Source: Gammaproteobacteria bacterium (GTDB lineage: Bacteria; Pseudomonadota; Gammaproteobacteria; Pseudomonadales; Azotimanducaceae). Taken from it: a stretch of 6,244 bases of DNA. The notes under the pieces were generated by a model, which saw nothing but the letters and a program-made list of their open reading frames with translations, ran no database searches and was not told the origin of the DNA. Below, one piece after another: positions 5,846-6,244 of the stretch. Location of the stretch: NCBI GenBank assembly GCA_002719135.1, contig PBGU01000019.1:27570-33813 (forward strand), given 5' to 3'. The stretch's first letter is position 1, and each line of letters starts with the position of its first letter. The position numbers and the translations under genes are program-made.

Positions 5846-6244
5846 TCAAAAAGCGATCTTACTTTGGCGCCTTGCTAGGCGGTGTTTCCAGCGTCGAACG
5901 ACGTGCAGCCTCCAGAGTATTCGGGAAACCAACATTCCCGATAATCCCGACACCCAGCCGCAGATCAAACAACCGACAAGCAATGGCCACCAGATCTGGC
6001 CGATCTGGTTGGAAAGCCACGCCCAAGAAAGCTCGATGGTCGAGATGGTCACTTGAGTATCCAGCAACCAGGCGCCCAGCTTATAGGCGAAGAAAAACAT
6101 AGGTCCCATGGTTAACGGGTTGGTAACCCATGTGACGGCAACCGAAAGCGCGATGTTGCATCGGCCGATCAGTGCCATCGATGCGGCCGCGAGCATTTGT
6201 GTAGGGATCGGTAAAAATGCGCAAAAGAGGCCGATAAAAAAGGC
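5846..6244 (-). CDS. DUF2062 domain membrane protein, N-terminus beyond the window
   Basis: The frame is open to the right edge and 132 residues are visible. The ATG at 6196 is internal, because the 16 codons before it (6197-6244) read AFFIGLFCAFLPIPTQ, which is the start of the DUF2062 signature. The continuation includes VTWVTNPLTMGPMFFFAYKLG, with the NPLTM-x-P core of the family. At least three hydrophobic segments are visible: around the PIPTQ motif, around NPLT to YKLGAWLL, and WWPLLVGCLICGWVSGLSGMLV. The protein ends in a very basic tail (RRWKHRLARRQSK) that is probably cytoplasmic. The molecular function of DUF2062 is not known to me. The gene is convergent with the second lol permease, with five bases between stop codons and no terminator between them. 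From memory, a DUF2062 gene next to lol genes, with comEC, exbBD and lpxK beyond, occurs in pseudomonads; this is unverified here. Confidence 0.88.
   Translation of the reverse strand, partial: AFFIGLFCAFLPIPTQMLAAASMALIGRCNIALSVAVTWVTNPLTMGPMFFFAYKLGAWLLDTQVTISTIELSWAWLSNQIGQIWWPLLVGCLICGWVSGLSGMLVSRILWRLHVVRRWKHRLARRQSKIAF

Noticed and set aside
1..6244. An undescribed defence, mobile or secretion system
   Set aside because: Every sizeable gene falls into a known housekeeping or metabolic family. There are no transposase, integrase, tRNA-end, direct-repeat or toxin-antitoxin signs.

Overview
The window reads as a chromosomal segment of a Gram-negative bacterium, most likely a gammaproteobacterium. 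The main reason is a complete three-gene cassette for a LolCDE-type lipoprotein-releasing ABC transporter. Its ATPase has the Q-loop sequence VYQFHHLLPEF, and its first permease starts MFRPLS, both as I recall them from gammaproteobacterial Lol proteins. The taxonomy is inference, because there is no rRNA or other strong marker here. I see no mobile element, CRISPR array, tRNA or rRNA.

Left part (1-2461). The C-terminal end of a luciferase-like monooxygenase family protein enters from the left edge on the plus strand. It converges on an enoyl-CoA hydratase/isomerase family gene on the minus strand (296-1066). Upstream of that gene, also on the minus strand, lies a dicarboxylate/amino acid:cation symporter of the DAACS (GltP/DctA) family (1241-2461). 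Its key substrate- and cation-site motifs are all present. These look like ordinary metabolic and transport genes, and the 174 bases between the last two leave co-transcription open.

Middle (2462-2745). A divergent intergenic region of 284 bases separates the symporter from the lol cassette. Its centre is AT-rich and holds two perfect palindromes 20 bases apart (centre to centre) and a TATAAA element. It is followed by a leader with a hairpin and T-run placed before the lol start codon. This is the likeliest control region in the window.

Right part (2746-6244). A lolC-like permease, the lolD ATPase and a second permease (lolE by position) are joined by two 8-base start/stop overlaps, so they form a translationally coupled operon. 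Together they should extract mature lipoproteins from the outer leaflet of the inner membrane and pass them to LolA. Five bases after the operon, on the opposite strand, lies a DUF2062 membrane protein. Its reading frame stays open to the right edge, so its N-terminus is outside the window.

I found no convincing undescribed system. The points most worth a second look are the lol leader architecture, the mixed LolC/LolE signatures of the two permeases, and the divergent C-terminus of the second permease.
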